A DNA stretch of 64,000 nt. It comes from Agarophyton chilense. Its lineage: Eukaryota > Rhodophyta > Florideophyceae > Gracilariales > Gracilariaceae. The position numbers were made by a program, and so were the translations under genes. The DNA is taken from the NCBI GenBank assembly GCA_030374765.1, contig JARGXX010000095.1, positions 2,666,001 to 2,730,000 on the forward strand, given 5' to 3'. The notes beneath the pieces are model-generated. The model had not been told where the DNA came from. It made no database searches and saw only the letters and a program-made list of their open reading frames with translations. This document shows positions 13,030-24,850 of the stretch, in pieces; position 1 is the first letter of the stretch, and each line of letters opens with the position of its first letter.

Positions 13030-13900
13030 TGTGTGGATACAGTCGGGAGAATTGTGACCATGTTCATGACATATGTGTCATATGACTCCAGGATAAGGAT
13101 GAAATAAACCGGAACGAGCATTCGTGAAATTCACCGCAGGGCGAGTATCTATCCACCCAGGACGACTCTGTAGAGTACTCATGATTTCATACGGAAAAAA
13201 GGGCCCTTGGAAACGGGGCGAAGCTGTGTCATAAAAGATATCTGTAGTGGATGGAGGTTTTGATTTTGGGACTGAATGGATATTGCTGCGATCGAGTTCA
13301 ATGTAGAAGTACTCTCTTTGAGGGTACTCACTCGCCCACAGCGATAAAGATTATGAATTCATTTTCATCATCATAGACAATGGGGAACAGGCCTTGTGAC
13401 CAGAGCTACGACCCCGGAGGGCACCGGCTTCCGCTTGCACGAATATTACCTAATCCAAATACGTGAAACCTTATCGATCTTTCCAATATCTGGCCACCAA
13501 AGTACGGATTGCGTGATCCAATGTACCGATATAAATGGTGGAGCGCTCCCCAGTGGAGTAATCATTACCACAACGGGGAAAAGCCTAATTCATACGTACC
13601 GCAAACTCGGTTTCTTTTTTCAAGGCTTTTAGTAGGTGTCACGAAGAGCGATAATAGCCGACTGAGTCGCTTGATTTGTGGGGTAGGACCTTGAGAGGTA
13701 TTGCACGGCTTCGGGCTAGGACGTAACTTCTCCTTCGGAAGTTCGAGATGAACCCCTCACAGAGTTGTACTTATTCTCAGCTGGTTCACATAGAAAGCAC
13801 GGTACCGTAATTTAAGCCTTACTCTCATTCATACCAAGTATACCTTCTTCCACATCGAAGCACGTAAGGATACCCAATCCTAAGATGGGGTCTTTTCAAG
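13030..13900 (-). pseudogene. gypsy gag, middle part and zinc knuckle
   Basis: On the plus strand, 13500-13630 shows the same antisense translation pattern (ALPSGVIITTTGKSLIHTYR) that appears antisense to the gag at 62.66-62.87 kb. The true gag reading is therefore on the minus strand. At 13050-13100 (minus) a degenerate nucleocapsid knuckle reads HICHEHGHNSPDC, matching VCHLCYERGHTSPQC in the copy at 63.3 kb. The first cysteine of the CX2CX4HX4C pattern is lost and a stop precedes it. Non-functional. Confidence 0.65.
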
Positions 13901-14337
13901 AAAAAGAGTGGTTACGGAGGGAAAGCTCTTTACATTTTATGCAGTCATTCATCTTACTATGGATGGAGGTGCACATTTCAATGAAGAGTTTTCCAGCACA
14001 TACTATCGGCAGGATACCTTTTTCCTTAACCAACGGTTAGTTCACTTCACTTCCTACAAGCTAGCGTGCTTCCATCTCTTAATACGAGTACAAACTGCCC
14101 ATTGAGTGGCAGACGACCGTTTAGATCGAAAAGAGTACCTTCGGTGACTGTCGTAGAATATGAAATATAATGAGGTCAACCCATTCGAATGGTAAGAGTT
14201 TTGTTTAGACAGGGATGTATCCGAGGAGTCGGGATCTTAGTTGTCTTCTTGCTTATGCTTACGGCGGTTTTCATCCCTTTTCTTGTGCTTTGCTTTCTGC
14301 AAGAGAGCTATCGGTTTCTCTGGTACGTCATCGGCCA

Positions 14338-14736
14338 TCAAGAGAGTTGTTCAAACTTCTGTGGACGGGAACTTACAAGATTGAATCGAGTTTCAACGTT
14401 CTGTAAGTAGACGACTAGACCACCAAACCATTCCAACAGTGTGATTTCAAAAGTACTTATAATACGGAGGTCTTCGACCAAGTACTTCATAGAACAGGTA
14501 CTATCTTTTCTATGAAGTATTTGATCGAAGACAGCATCGATAGTATCGAACCTGACTCGCAGGGCTTCATGAATCTTCCAAAAAGCCAATATGAGCTTCG
14601 TGCATCTCACCGAACTGCTTTTGCAGGTCCGGTTCATCATCAGTATGAAAGTTTTACGCTTGGGCCGTCGCGGAATATACCGAGACCTGAGTGCCCGCGG
14701 CAGGATCCAGCTCGTCACCCTTAATGGATCCTTCAC
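14338..14736 (-). pseudogene. gypsy gag, N-terminal part
   Basis: Open frame of 132 codons on the minus strand. Around residues 85-125, a VEDLRIISTF...ITLLEWFGG block aligns by eye with AEDIRVLRSD...NTLLECSGA of the gag in the copy at 61.5-62.1 kb, including a following ETRF/ENRF motif. This places it as the amino-terminal, probably coiled-coil, part of the structural protein of the element at 8.9-14.8 kb. The C-terminal side of gag lies to the left in other frames. Confidence 0.65.
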
Positions 14737-15292
14737 TTGACGCTTTCGTTGGTTGATATTGACATTTCAAATATTCCTGTCCGTTGCTTTTGGACTTGGA
14801 GGTAGTCTTAGGTGAGGGACCAGCAAGGGAAAGCTTCGCCGAACGGACTCATATGGAGGGGGTCATCACATCTTGGACGGAACGGCTCCAAGTTCAGGCT
14901 AGGTCGCCATCTGATGGCCATAATTACATGTTAAAAGTACTCCACCGGTGTCCGAGTAAACCAAAAACTTCCACGAAGGGCCCTAGAACCTCTAAATCGG
15001 GAACGAATATCAAAAGACAACTGACACACGAATGTAAAGACCAACTTATGGACCAAAAACCAAAGATGTGCCTACCTCCTTCTAAGTCTTGACAACAATT
15101 TAGAGTGTAAGTTCAGAAGACTAAGCGATAGGAAGTTGTCCCGGGTTTTCTGTCTAGGGGCAAGCATAGCAACGAAGCTTCTCTAGGAATGAAAGAAGAA
15201 GTTGGGGTGTAAGACCGAACCAAACCAGTACAACAAGCAGAGAGAATGAATGGGACAGGCTGAGTCAATGGGTAATGATTCAAGAGGGTAGT

Positions 15293-16129
15293 GAGACATA
15301 AAAGCGGGAAAAAGAAAATAGGTGTCACCCAGTGAGGGGAACGCGGCGCAGGTAACGGGAGCCAAAAAAAATCAAACGAAAACAACCCCATACATGGGCA
15401 AGAACACGATGTAGTGTTTTACTAGGGCCGAAGAACCGATGGGTTAACTTATCGTAAGGTTGCAGTTGGAACTCATAAGTGAGAGGTATAGTCAATAGTA
15501 TAATATGCAGCGGCCTCCCGCATATGATGCCTACAGGAAGGATTTATTGGTGGAGCGAGTGTTTTCACGAGTCGAGTGGCTTGCTACGTCTGGCGCGTAT
15601 ATGCAACTCTTCTTGGAAAAATTTCACACTGGAAACGGCACATATCGTGGCGATACACGTATCGGGTTTTACTACTCTTTATAGCTAAAATCTCATTAGA
15701 GACCATAACCATACAGTGGTCTGGCCGAAAGGCTGACCATTGAGTATTATTTATATATTATTTGTGCACTCACCGTGGTGCACAGTATACCAGGTAGCAG
15801 ACATAAGCGCAGACTAGAAATAGACGAGATATCGTGAACACCATGACTCTTCTGTTCCCCGCTTAGGATTCTTTACCCGGAGATCCAGAAGCGTTATAAC
15901 AGAGGGGTAGTCCAAAACGATTTCTCGAGGCGTCTCGTTTCTTATGTACAATCTAATTTCCACAGTTGCACTGTTCACCCTTGCTGTAGAGTAGTGAACT
16001 TCCAACGCACTTCCAGCTTTTTGATGTCGTCGCTCTACCACGCCTTTTTCAATTCGCCCCAAGCACCACTTAGTCAGTCTTAACTCTGTTGCAGGCGTCA
16101 CTATTTACCGCAAGAGTAGATAATACGAG
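15293..16129 (+). repeat. gypsy LTR (copy A), plus orientation
   Basis: About 0.83 kb, aligning by eye along nearly its whole length with the reverse complement of 26186-26930. Shared landmarks include gttggaactcataagtgag, acagtggtctggcc, gcttaggattcttta and gttgcactgttcaccc. The terminal TG (TGAGACAT) and the 3' end near 16129 are approximate. It sits just upstream of a plus-strand gypsy gag, so it is most simply the 5' LTR of the element at 15.3-22.1 kb. The TATTTATATATTATTT stretch at about 15740-15760 could hold its promoter. Confidence 0.65.
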
Positions 16130-16629
16130 TCGGTTTCCGACTTAGAACCACTGTGGTCAGTGGCACTGAATCTTTCGTTCCTGGAACTTGGAATCGATAT
16201 CGATACTGGAATTAAGTGAGATCGCACTTTCGTTATTGGTTATTAAACCAACTCCGGTAATTGCGTATTTCATCGTGTTTGAAGACGTGGTCGAGAAGTC
16301 TAAGACAAAATTTTGTTCGCCCCTGGACACAGGTTTGAAATAAGACGCCAAAGACATGAAGGAAGTCGAGTACTGGTCGCCCCATTTATGCACAATGACT
16401 CCTAAAACCGAGGCTCGGTTCATCTGTTGAAGCCGGTGAGCAGCTGTATCGTCAAGCGATTTCACGCTAACGCTGGGGGAACGATGAATGAGATCTCTCG
16501 GATGTACCGGCCTCTGTGGCAGCAGCAGTTGCGCCCACCACAAAAGCGGTAGTTGACCCTTACGTCGTCTGACGTCAAAGAGATATTGGAATCAAAAGAG
16601 AGGTGCGTTGTCTCAAGTCTGAGTCAAGG

Positions 16630-18430
16630 GCTTCATGTATGGGCATAGATGCTTTTGAATCGCAGATTTCTGCTCTGATCTCAGATCTCATACAAATACG
16701 AAAGGCGCAACAGGCAATTGTTCTTCAAGCCGATGGTGATCGAATATCTAAATCAGCGAGAAAATTTTTGTGAGGAGTTGAACGATTTACTGCACAATTA
16801 CGAGAATACGCCGGAGGCGCTTCCTCGCTTAACCGTGGATGTTAATGAAGTTCTTATTCGAGTAATTCCTATTTTAGAACGCCTGGAGGCAGCAGTTCAT
16901 ACCAAGACCACTGGTAAAAAAGACGTAATGGAAGAGAAGGGATCTTCTTTGAAAGAATATCGTTCGAAGAAGTCGATGCCACCACATAACAAGCAGATTT
17001 TCATACGTGATTCGCGTGATGAATCATCAACTACAGAAGATTACACCTCCAGTACTGACGATTCTGACTAATCAGTTATGTCAGATGAAGAAGACAGTGA
17101 TGATAGTCTTCCAAGGTTCCGATCTCGGAAGAAGAAAAAGTCTTCGTGGTTAATGGGAAAGGAAGGCTCGCCCTAAAATAAATTGAAGTTGTTCCAGTGG
17201 GCAAAAACACTATGTCGAAAGATCCGGAACTACAGATAGTACCGCCTAAAATTGAAGAGCAAGAAGCGCTCAGGACTCGAACCCGCGAAAGTGAAGGATC
17301 ACATAAAGCGATTGAAGATCGGTTTTACTGATTTGACATTCGATAGGAAACCCTCCATTCTTGTTATCGAGATCCTATCTCGGATCGTTGCCGCATTGAA
17401 CACTTTTGCGATGAGTGTACCACAGGATTTTGTGTCCCTACCACGCTTACTGAAAGACTTCGCTTTGGAGCAATATCGTTCCGTTTGAGGATCATTGACA
17501 GTAGATGAAGGGTGCGTTACCTCCTAGGCAGAGACGTTGCAGTAGTTTCTGTGCAGCTAACTGACTTTAAAATAGATACGTCTGGCGATCCTGAACCTAA
17601 GGGACGTGACCCGAAAGTCTGATGAGGGCAAAGCTGAGTACAGCTCAAGGCTTAAAAAAGCTTCAGTACGTTGCGGAAGTGCCCACTCGATGGAGGAAAA
17701 CATTACTTTGTACAGCGACGGGTTGGACCCGAATATCAAGTATTTCGTAGCTCCGTATTGATAGAAGCATGTAAGAGTCCCCTTTTTGGAGTTAGTTAAG
17801 GTTTCCCAAGCTGGTGTGGACACAGCAAGGGCAAGTGGTAGTCCTCGGAGCTCAACGACTTTTGGTTCTTTTATGGGTATTGGGAAGAGCTCCTCAAGAG
17901 CCAACCTGCACACGAAACTGCTACATCTGGAATCTCCAGAAGACAAACGAGATTCTTCGTTGGCACCCCAGGGAGTAATTTACATGAAGAAGCCATTCAT
18001 TTAATGGAATATCCGAATTCATCCGTACAAACAGTGAATCTACCACACTCGGAGACTTAAGACGAAGAAGTCGTTTTGTCTATGGAGGGTCGTCGCTTTA
18101 TGTGGCGTTCGTATAATGCGCACCCACAGAAAGTATTCGAAAACCCGAAATCCGGGTGGGTATATCCCCTCAAGGCCTACCATTCAGAACCCACCAGGTT
18201 AAAGACCTGTCGTGACGGTTTTATATGCTATTAATTTTTATAAAAAACACCACTTATGCGCTGAATACACGCTTTCCACTAAGGACCTAGACCGTACCAC
18301 AGCGAATTACGAAGCATTTTCAGAAGAAAAAAAGCCACGTAACGGCCGGCATGTATTGGAAATCCAAAATTTGGTTTTTACAGACACGAATATCCCGAAC
18401 AAACCAGACTGTTGTTCAGAGTTCTGAAGT
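16630..18430 (+). pseudogene. gypsy gag
   Basis: Pieces in several frames: 16718-17071 (117 codons, Asp/Ser/Glu-rich tail), 17252-17488 and 18212-18427. The piece at 17340-17488 reads KPSILVIEILSRIVAALN...FALEQYRSV. It aligns by eye with DPILVLDFLHRFVAEADI...VAEDQFLSV at 62.45-62.58 kb. At 18270-18340 TKDLDRTTANYEAFSEEKK matches the sequence after the zinc knuckle at 63.36 kb. The knuckle itself has lost its cysteines. In-frame stops occur. Confidence 0.7.
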
Positions 18431-18769
18431 GATGTAACCCGGAAGCCTGGTAGGAAGATTCGCTATGGAGGCAAATCAGACAGTGCAGCCAGAAAAATAA
18501 ATGAGGGAGCCCCAAGGGGGTTGGCACCAGTCGATCCAGTAGTTCTGACCAGGGAGCGCTTGCCTCCCTGCTTCCAAGCTTGACGCTCAAGATTCTCTTG
18601 AGGCCTTCCAAATTTTCCCCAAACACAAGTAATCGGCCGGCCAAAAAGCGAGTACATTCTTACTGTGAGTTATACCGTCACTGAAGACTTTATATCTGCC
18701 CGTGAAAACGAGAAAGTTACCTCATGGTAATGTCAAAAAGGTTCAAAATCTATGCCAACATCTCCTCTA

Positions 18770-19590
18770 ACAGAAAACTGTTGACTCGTCGATAGAAAAT
18801 CCTGGATATAGATGCTGGTCCGAACTTTGTAGAAGAATTGGAGCTTACTCCTGGTGACCTGGGATGTATACGATATGTTCCGGTTCCGAACGGCGGGGAT
18901 GGCAACAAAACTGCTGTGAAGACAATGGGAACAGTTAGACTCGTAGTGCGACAAGGACGCTTCGTAGTCTTAATTGACTTTATCTTCTGTAAGAAGTTAG
19001 CTACAGCAGTGGTGCAGGATTGGGACTATTGCGACTTGTTTGTTGAAGCAATTCGCCTGCTAAGAAAAATAGTGGAACGAGATGATGGATTGACGGTCCG
19101 AATTTTTTGCAAGACCCCACGTCGATGCCCTGAAGCATTCTCACTCCAACCATCTGTTGAGTATGGGAAATCTATAGACCATGTCGAACCAATGCTTCTA
19201 TTAACGAACACTTTAATTCTGAAGGCTTAGACCCAACCCCGGCCTCAACTTAGAACGTAGCGAAACGGACTCGTGGTAATTTCACCGAATACGCGGATGT
19301 ACAAATCTTGTGAGTTTCTAGGCGCTAACGGCATTGTTCAGGTCGAACCTGGAAAACTCTTTTGGATACTGTTGAGTAAATTTACCAATATCGATTATCA
19401 GATGCCGAAGAATCAGGTTGTTGCAAAAGAGTTGCCTAAACAGACAATGGTGGTCCCTACTCATCTTTCTACTGGGGAAGAGTTAAAATTAAGGCATGCC
19501 GGTGACACAGACGAAGAATTTCAAACTCCGGCAGGAGATCTACTGCCAGGCGCGAATAATCCAAGGAGCCTGGTTGATGAGATAGATTAA
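18770..19590 (+). pseudogene. gypsy protease and linker
   Basis: Starts with ILDIDAGPNFV, the equivalent of VLDTGAGPNFI at 63.9 kb. Thr-Gly of the catalytic DTG loop became Ile-Asp, both explainable by single transitions. The C-terminal part contains DYCDLFVEAIRLLRKIVERD, matching the linker at 12.0-12.2 kb. The frame is open for 130 codons (18838-19230), and a second frame at 19273-19590 continues the linker. Confidence 0.65.
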
Positions 19591-19699
19591 ACATATGTGT
19601 CGGAACACTACAGAACGAAGATAAATTCAATGCTTAAACAGAACGCCTCCACGAGGAATGGAAAGTTGTGAGAGATCTTCACTACGGAACTTCATATCT

Positions 19700-20400
19700 A
19701 TTTGGTTCCAGGGTATCGACCCTTCTTCCAACCACCCTATAGAGCAGGACCTTTAACTCTTCATATCGAGGAGGAAAACTTCAGCAAGATGCTGGGTGAA
19801 TGAGTCAAAGAAGCAACCTAATCTGATTGGGCCTCAACAGTAGTTTTGGATCCAAAATACAACGGTTCTTTAAAATTCTGTATCAGTTATCAAAATCTGA
19901 ACGCAGTTACCGTTTGGGATACATACCTGGTGCTCCGAATAAACGAATATATTGATAGCTTAAGAAAAGAAAACGTGTTAACAACTTTGGACGCCAATTC
20001 TGGTTTTTGGCAGGGGCCGATAGCCAAAAAAGACCAAGAACAGACCGCATTTGCGCGTCATACCAGTCCATATTGTTTCAAAATGATGCAATATGGTTCA
20101 ACAAATGCACCAGCTACTTTCCAGCGTACTTTGGACATCTTGTTCTCAGGATTTAAGTAAAGGACTTGTCTAGTGTATTTGGAGGACGTAATCATCTTTT
20201 CTCAAGTTATGGAAAACCGCTTACGGCATGTCATGGAGATTTTAAAAGTATTGCAAACTGCCGGTATCATCTTGAATTTCAAAGAGTGCGAATGGTTCGC
20301 TGGAAGATTCAAGTAGTTCGGACAAGTAATCAAGCCGGGAAAGCTCGCCATACAGAGAGCACAAACAGTGGCTATCCACGAGATTCAACTTAGATTGACA
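19700..20400 (+). pseudogene. gypsy reverse transcriptase
   Basis: The frame 19846-20160 carries RT motif 2 (LKFCISYQNLNAVT), motif A (LTTLDANSGFWQ, catalytic Asp present) and motif B (FKMMQYGSTNAPATFQRTLD). After a stop at 20160 the sequence continues with CLVYLEDVIIFSQ, the YxDD box with the first Asp changed to Glu. About 70 further codons of the thumb/connection follow to 20400 with stops. RNase H is not clearly readable to the right. Confidence 0.8.
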
Positions 20401-21589
20401 CAGATATATAAAAGTTTTTTCCTCGGCTCATGCGACGTCTCCCTCCGATTTGTGCCACGATACTCGAATATAGAAACACCGCTCAACGAAAAATTGTGTA
20501 CGGGATAGCCAGTACAACTATAACAGCTTAAATCGGGTAAATGGGAAATGATGTACACGCTGAAGACCAAAACTAATACAGCTCCAGTCTTGGGGTGGAC
20601 CTCCCCCAGCCCTACCATATTCAGCTTACCGTATTCATATACCGACTCTAGCGAGTACCAAGTAGGGTGTTAAGTTTTCCCAAAACACCCTGATGGTAAA
20701 TGAAAACCAATTGGATAGTAATCAAGGTCGCTGAACACAGTCTAAAACGGAGTATTAAATATCAGAAAAGGTAAATCTTTGCAGGCGTTTGGGCCCTAAC
20801 CACTTTGAGGCCTTATTTATAAAGAGAAAGCTTCACCCTCAATACAGAACACTCTTCTCTACGATGGTTATTGTCAATCACACACCCCTACAGTCGTCTC
20901 ATACGAGGGTGTTTACGCCTTTTGGAATTCGATTAAGACGTGAACTACAAAAAGTGACTGGCCAATGTCCAAGCTGACCCGCAATCGCGACTCAAGACGT
21001 TGGCCAAAACCCAATAAGATATCGATGAAGAGATACCTTTCATTTTTATGGATTTCCGATCGCAATCTTGTGAAGAAGAAAAACAACAAACACTTGATGA
21101 TTATTCAGATGAAGACTTGTTTCTTCCTATAGAAGATACTGACTATGCAGATTAACTTGACCTAATTTCGTGCCCTATGCTCCTCAACTGACAACACATA
21201 TATAGGTTACTTGCATCGATATGCTCTCGAACTGACGGGGCGGAGGACCTCTCTTTCTCCCTTACTTCAAGAGGAATACTCTGAAATGCTGTGAAGACAT
21301 GTTGATAAGCATAATCAAATCGTGATTACAGACGTCTTGAAAAGCCGAGTACTAAATATGTCGCATGATGGTAGACTGTCTGGACATCTGAAAGAAACGA
21401 ATTTGCTCATAGTTCGAAGGAGATATTATTATCGGCATACCTGGGCAATGGACTACCATGCTACTGTGAAGTTGTGTACAAATGTCCAAAGAATTCAGTG
21501 AATCTGTACAGGAATCGAAGACTGATAACATTTTAACAAGCCAAACCGCCTCTACAATACGTCAGTATTGTCATCTAAAGTGATTTGAT

Positions 21590-22107
21590 TCGCTCAATTC
21601 GATGCGATTGCTAACTATTGGTAATCACCGACCGTTTCTCGAAGCTTGTATGTATGCAAGAACATGTAGAACTCTCCAGAACTTCAAGGGTTCGAATACC
21701 TGCCGTTTATCCTCACTCGGGCAAGAACTACTTGGTACAATCTCTGAAGATGGTTCTCCGACACTCCCATTCTCGTTCGAAACGATTTGCACGTCATCTC
21801 CTACAAATTCGATATGTAAATTGCCAGTACAACTATTTGTTATAAGAAAGGTAGCATGTGGTATGTTTTGAAGATTCAAGAACGATTCATAGTCTTGTTC
21901 TCTGGTAAGATCAATCATATGAAAGAGATGAAATACGCTGATACGTCTCTGAACCAAACCATTTTCATTGCAACAAGATCGCGCTTTGACATTATCTTGG
22001 AATTGATTGAACTACCATCATCAAGGACTTTCAAACCTTTTTGCACTTTCTCTTGTCCGACTTATGAGCCTCCAATGGTTCTTGCGCTGATTGAATTTGA
22101 GTGGTAA
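21590..22107 (+). pseudogene. gypsy integrase fragment
   Basis: VITDRFSKLVCMQEHVELSR at about 21617-21680 is the first catalytic Asp motif of a Ty3/gypsy integrase. Later blocks, such as ILVRNDLHVISYKFDM near 21780, are shifted between frames and have lost the second Asp context. The remaining 200-300 bp are only loosely integrase-like. Dead copy. Confidence 0.6.
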
Positions 22108-22211
22108 TGTAATGTACTTCTTGTTTTTGATCTTGTGGTGTGTTCTGTGTCTATTGTATGCTCTTCATGGTGGCGGTTTCACTTATGGAAGAAAAAGAAA
22201 CTACTTAGATT

Positions 22212-22568
22212 GTGCGTGAGCGACAAAGATCGGATCCTCGATCTCAGATACTCATGCTAGCGAGAATCAGAATATGTGCCAGCACTTATTCTGATCGCGG
22301 TTTTGAAGTGTATGCGTACGGGGTCAACGTCAATTTTAATGAGGGCAGCGACGAGCGAGATATGTTCATCAAACGAAACCTTAAAAATCATGAAGCGACG
22401 TGTATAGATCTCATCTTCCGGCTGCCGCTTTATTTCTTTTTGTTTCATGATCAAAAAACTCATAAAACGGCCCTGAGTGTAAATTGGTTGATTTTCGATC
22501 TCCTTAACTGGATCGAAGCAGAAAGCTGTTACAATTTGCGCTGGTCTGGAGGAGTATTTGACCTATAA
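22212..22568 (+). CDS. unassigned ORF between retroelements
   Basis: A frame of 118 codons in the roughly 650 bp between the gypsy integrase fragment and the copia LTR at 22752. It has no recognisable domain; a short hydrophobic stretch (LPLYFFLFH) is the only feature. It is more likely chance or decayed retroelement sequence than a gene. Confidence 0.12.
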   Translation: MRERQRSDPRSQILMLARIRICASTYSDRGFEVYAYGVNVNFNEGSDERDMFIKRNLKNHEATCIDLIFRLPLYFFLFHDQKTHKTALSVNWLIFDLLNWIEAESCYNLRWSGGVFDL

Positions 22569-22751
22569 GCTTTGAGAGTACAACAGAAGAAGCCGATGCC
22601 CTAAATTTCTTACGCGAAGTAGTCGGTTACAGGTCTGCTTATAATAGGCGGCAGCAGCTGACCCTGGTGTTGGCTGGCTACATGTGGCAACAGTTTCTAT
22701 TTCCTGTATGTACTGTGGCAAAAAGCTGATTTACGATATTTGTGTGCAAGG

Positions 22752-22883
22752 TGTGACTAGAAGACCATAGCACGTCGTTTACTTTCTTGTTGTCGTCGCA
22801 TTTTTTGTGTGCTATTCTTGCACTGTAATGCTGTTTCAATATCTGTAGTTTTACGCAGCAATTAATGTGATGTTTTTTTGGCA
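22752..22883 (-). repeat. copia 3' LTR
   Basis: The plus-strand view starts tgtgactagaagaccatagc and matches tgttactacaagaccatagc at 29413. Both share gtcgtcgca and gctattcttgcactgtaatg-like blocks. On the element strand the LTR begins TGCC directly after a purine-rich cccggaga tract, a plausible polypurine tract, and ends in CA. At about 130 bp it is unusually short for copia but within the known range. Confidence 0.75.
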
Positions 22884-22959
22884 ATCTCCGGGTGATGCGT
22901 CTCATTTTTATTTTGGATCGGTTATGACGTGAAGTTCGCTGCGGAGGTACTGGTATCTG

Positions 22960-23681
22960 CCTCTATGTAATAGGTTTGTGAATATATCGGATTTCATCTT
23001 CGTGGTGGGGATTTGGTGAACTGTTATTGTGTTGTCGGCTACATGGTGTTGAAAGCAGTGATGGCGTATATCAATGTATTTCCTTCTCTTAGTTGGGGCT
23101 TGATTCTAATAAACCAGTACTGCAGATCTATTATCAATGTGATGCGAGGTGGGGTAGAACAATAGCCTGTGGGAGTCCTGCAATTGTTTTCGTAACCACA
23201 TGGTGTGTCCAGTTGCTTCTGTCGCCGTTATATACTCTGCTTCGGTAGTCGAGAGCGCGAATATGTTCTGCTTACGAGACGTCCATGAGATGGGTGTGGA
23301 GGTAATGCAGTAGACTGTTCCTGAGATCGATTTTCCATCCTTTGCATTCGCAAAATCAGCGTCACTCTATACCTGTAGTGGATGTGTCTGGGTCTCTTTT
23401 GTAGTAGCGTAGAAGAGTCCGTGGGTTCGTGAGCCTTTTAAGTATCTAAAAAGGCATTTTAGTGCTTGTTGATGATGTTTCTGTGGCTTGTTCATATGTT
23501 ATGATTGACGATTGGTGACATACGCGATATGTGGACGAGTACTTTCGGTGATGTAACTTATTTCTCCGAAGAGTTTTTGATATGTATTTGCTTCTGTGGT
23601 GGTTAGTGGGTTGATAGGTTGTTGTTGATCTAGGACCGTGAGGTTGTTGTACGGTGTGTGTGTTGGATTGTAGTTTTGCAT
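22960..23681 (-). pseudogene. copia RNase H
   Basis: The frame 23499-23681 reads YQKLFGEISYITESTRPHIA, the conserved RT-RNase H junction of copia elements. It continues in another frame with SDADFANAKDGKSISGTVYC, then FALSTTEAEYITATEAT (the ALSTTEAEY signature) and a later DNRSA motif. The RNase H is the best preserved part of this element, with few stops over roughly 130 codons. Confidence 0.8.
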
Positions 23682-24734
23682 CCGTGTTTGCCGAAGTATG
23701 AAGTCGATTGCATTAGGTTGGGAGAGGTGTGTTCATTGTGAGTTGCGTATGATGTCCAGTTGAGGAATCGCGTGGGTGCGCCTAACCATTTGAGATTGTA
23801 TTTGGGTAACATCTTGCGATAGAGTTCGTTAACCAGTGATTTGTGCGATGCTAAGACTAGAAACGCATCTAGTGTTGTGCATACGACTGTGAAATTGTTG
23901 TTGGTTTTGAGTGTGTACAGGAAAAGATAAGGTTTCGAACTGGTGAAGCCTAAAGAGGTGAGGAATTTTGGTAGCCCGTGGTTGCAGTCGTATGCCGCTG
24001 GGAGAGATCCGTAGATGTTGCCGACGAGTCGTCCATAAATGCTGTTATGTCTGTAGTAGCCGTTGAGGTTCGGCATTTTCTTCACGTATACTAGGTTGTC
24101 GTGGTTGAAATGCCCATGAAGATAGGCTGACTTGATATCAAAATGTTTTAGAGGCAGGTTCATTGTGGTGTGGATTGAAAAAGGCATGCGTTGAGTTGTC
24201 GGCAGTGTATGTGGTTGTATGCTTCGGGTTATAGTGTACTCACGGTTTCATCATATATCCTCTAATGTTGAACCTGGCATTACGTTGGATAATGTTGCCT
24301 TCGGCGGGGCGCTTGTACCGGTACAGTATCATGAGTAGAATAACGGATTTTGGAGGTGGTTTGAAGTGTCTGGGTAGCCAGTGGATGCTTTCATGTGCAC
24401 CTATATTGTGAGTTTCGGCGTCGTGTGCTTGTTGCCATTGGTTAGCATCTGGGTATTTGCGAGCCTGTGCCAGGTTGATGGGAGGTGGTGTGGTAATGGG
24501 TTTTTCACGTGGTGGCTGTTGGTTATAGTTCAATCGCGCTTTGAAGGCTACAGATGTGGTTTCTGAGGGATATGTTGAGTTATTATACGGGTGGAAGTTC
24601 TGGGCTCGTATCTGTTGGTATGGTTTTGTGCGGAGATCCAGTACTACAACTTGGGTTAAGGTGGTGGCAGACATGTATCGAGCGGGGTCGGCTCGTGGTT
24701 CTAATTTCGCTTCAGGGGCATACACTGGGATCAA
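23630..24734 (-). pseudogene. copia reverse transcriptase
   Basis: The N-terminal frame 24240-24734 contains ARKYPDANQWQQAHDAE, the typical copia RT entry. The frame 23630-24187 has motif A, FDIKSAYLHGHF (Asp kept). It also has VCTTLDAFLVLAS in place of the LYVDD box, so the second catalytic Asp pair is reduced to one. Downstream YNLKWLGAPTRFLNW matches the LGxP-FLG thumb region. The frames are broken between 24187 and 24240. Confidence 0.8.
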
Positions 24735-24850
24735 TCCCAGCTCTCCGAATGTGAAAAGTCGTGTGATTTGTGGTTTGGTATTGTACCAGAGCTGATATGG
24801 AGACGTATCTGTCGTAGAATGGTGTATAAGATTGTATTTGAATACCGTTT

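Larger units (their letters stand above)
8880..14800 (-). mobile_element. decayed Ty3/gypsy retrotransposon, minus strand
   Basis: A full set of gypsy domains is read right to left on the minus strand: gag, zinc knuckle, aspartic protease, reverse transcriptase, RNase H and integrase, in the Ty3/gypsy order (integrase last). Each domain is recognisable, but they sit in different frames separated by stops, so the copy is dead. Gag matches the copies at 16-22 kb and 61-64 kb. An LTR-like tract may lie at 8880-9000 (3' side). The 5' LTR end is not resolved, because the neighbouring LTR at 15.3 kb is on the plus strand. The limits given are approximate. Confidence 0.8.
15293..22107 (+). mobile_element. 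decayed Ty3/gypsy retrotransposon, plus strand
   Basis: Plus-strand order: LTR, gag, protease, linker, reverse transcriptase, integrase. All are recognisable and all are broken. Gag, protease and linker match the copies at 9-15 kb and 61-64 kb, so the three belong to one lineage. No matching 3' LTR was found before the copia element begins at 22752, so the 3' end is probably deleted. The right limit given is the last integrase-like sequence. Confidence 0.75.

Noticed and set aside
13396..13632. 78-codon plus-strand frame
   Set aside because: Same antisense pattern as opposite the gag at 62.7 kb; the true reading is gag on the minus strand.
17268..17295. tRNA-like TTCGA-containing segment on the minus strand
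   Set aside because: The T-arm stem does not pair properly and no acceptor, D or anticodon arms could be placed.
21680..21710. gggttcgaatacctgc resembling a tRNA T-loop
   Set aside because: It lies within gypsy integrase sequence and no cloverleaf could be built.
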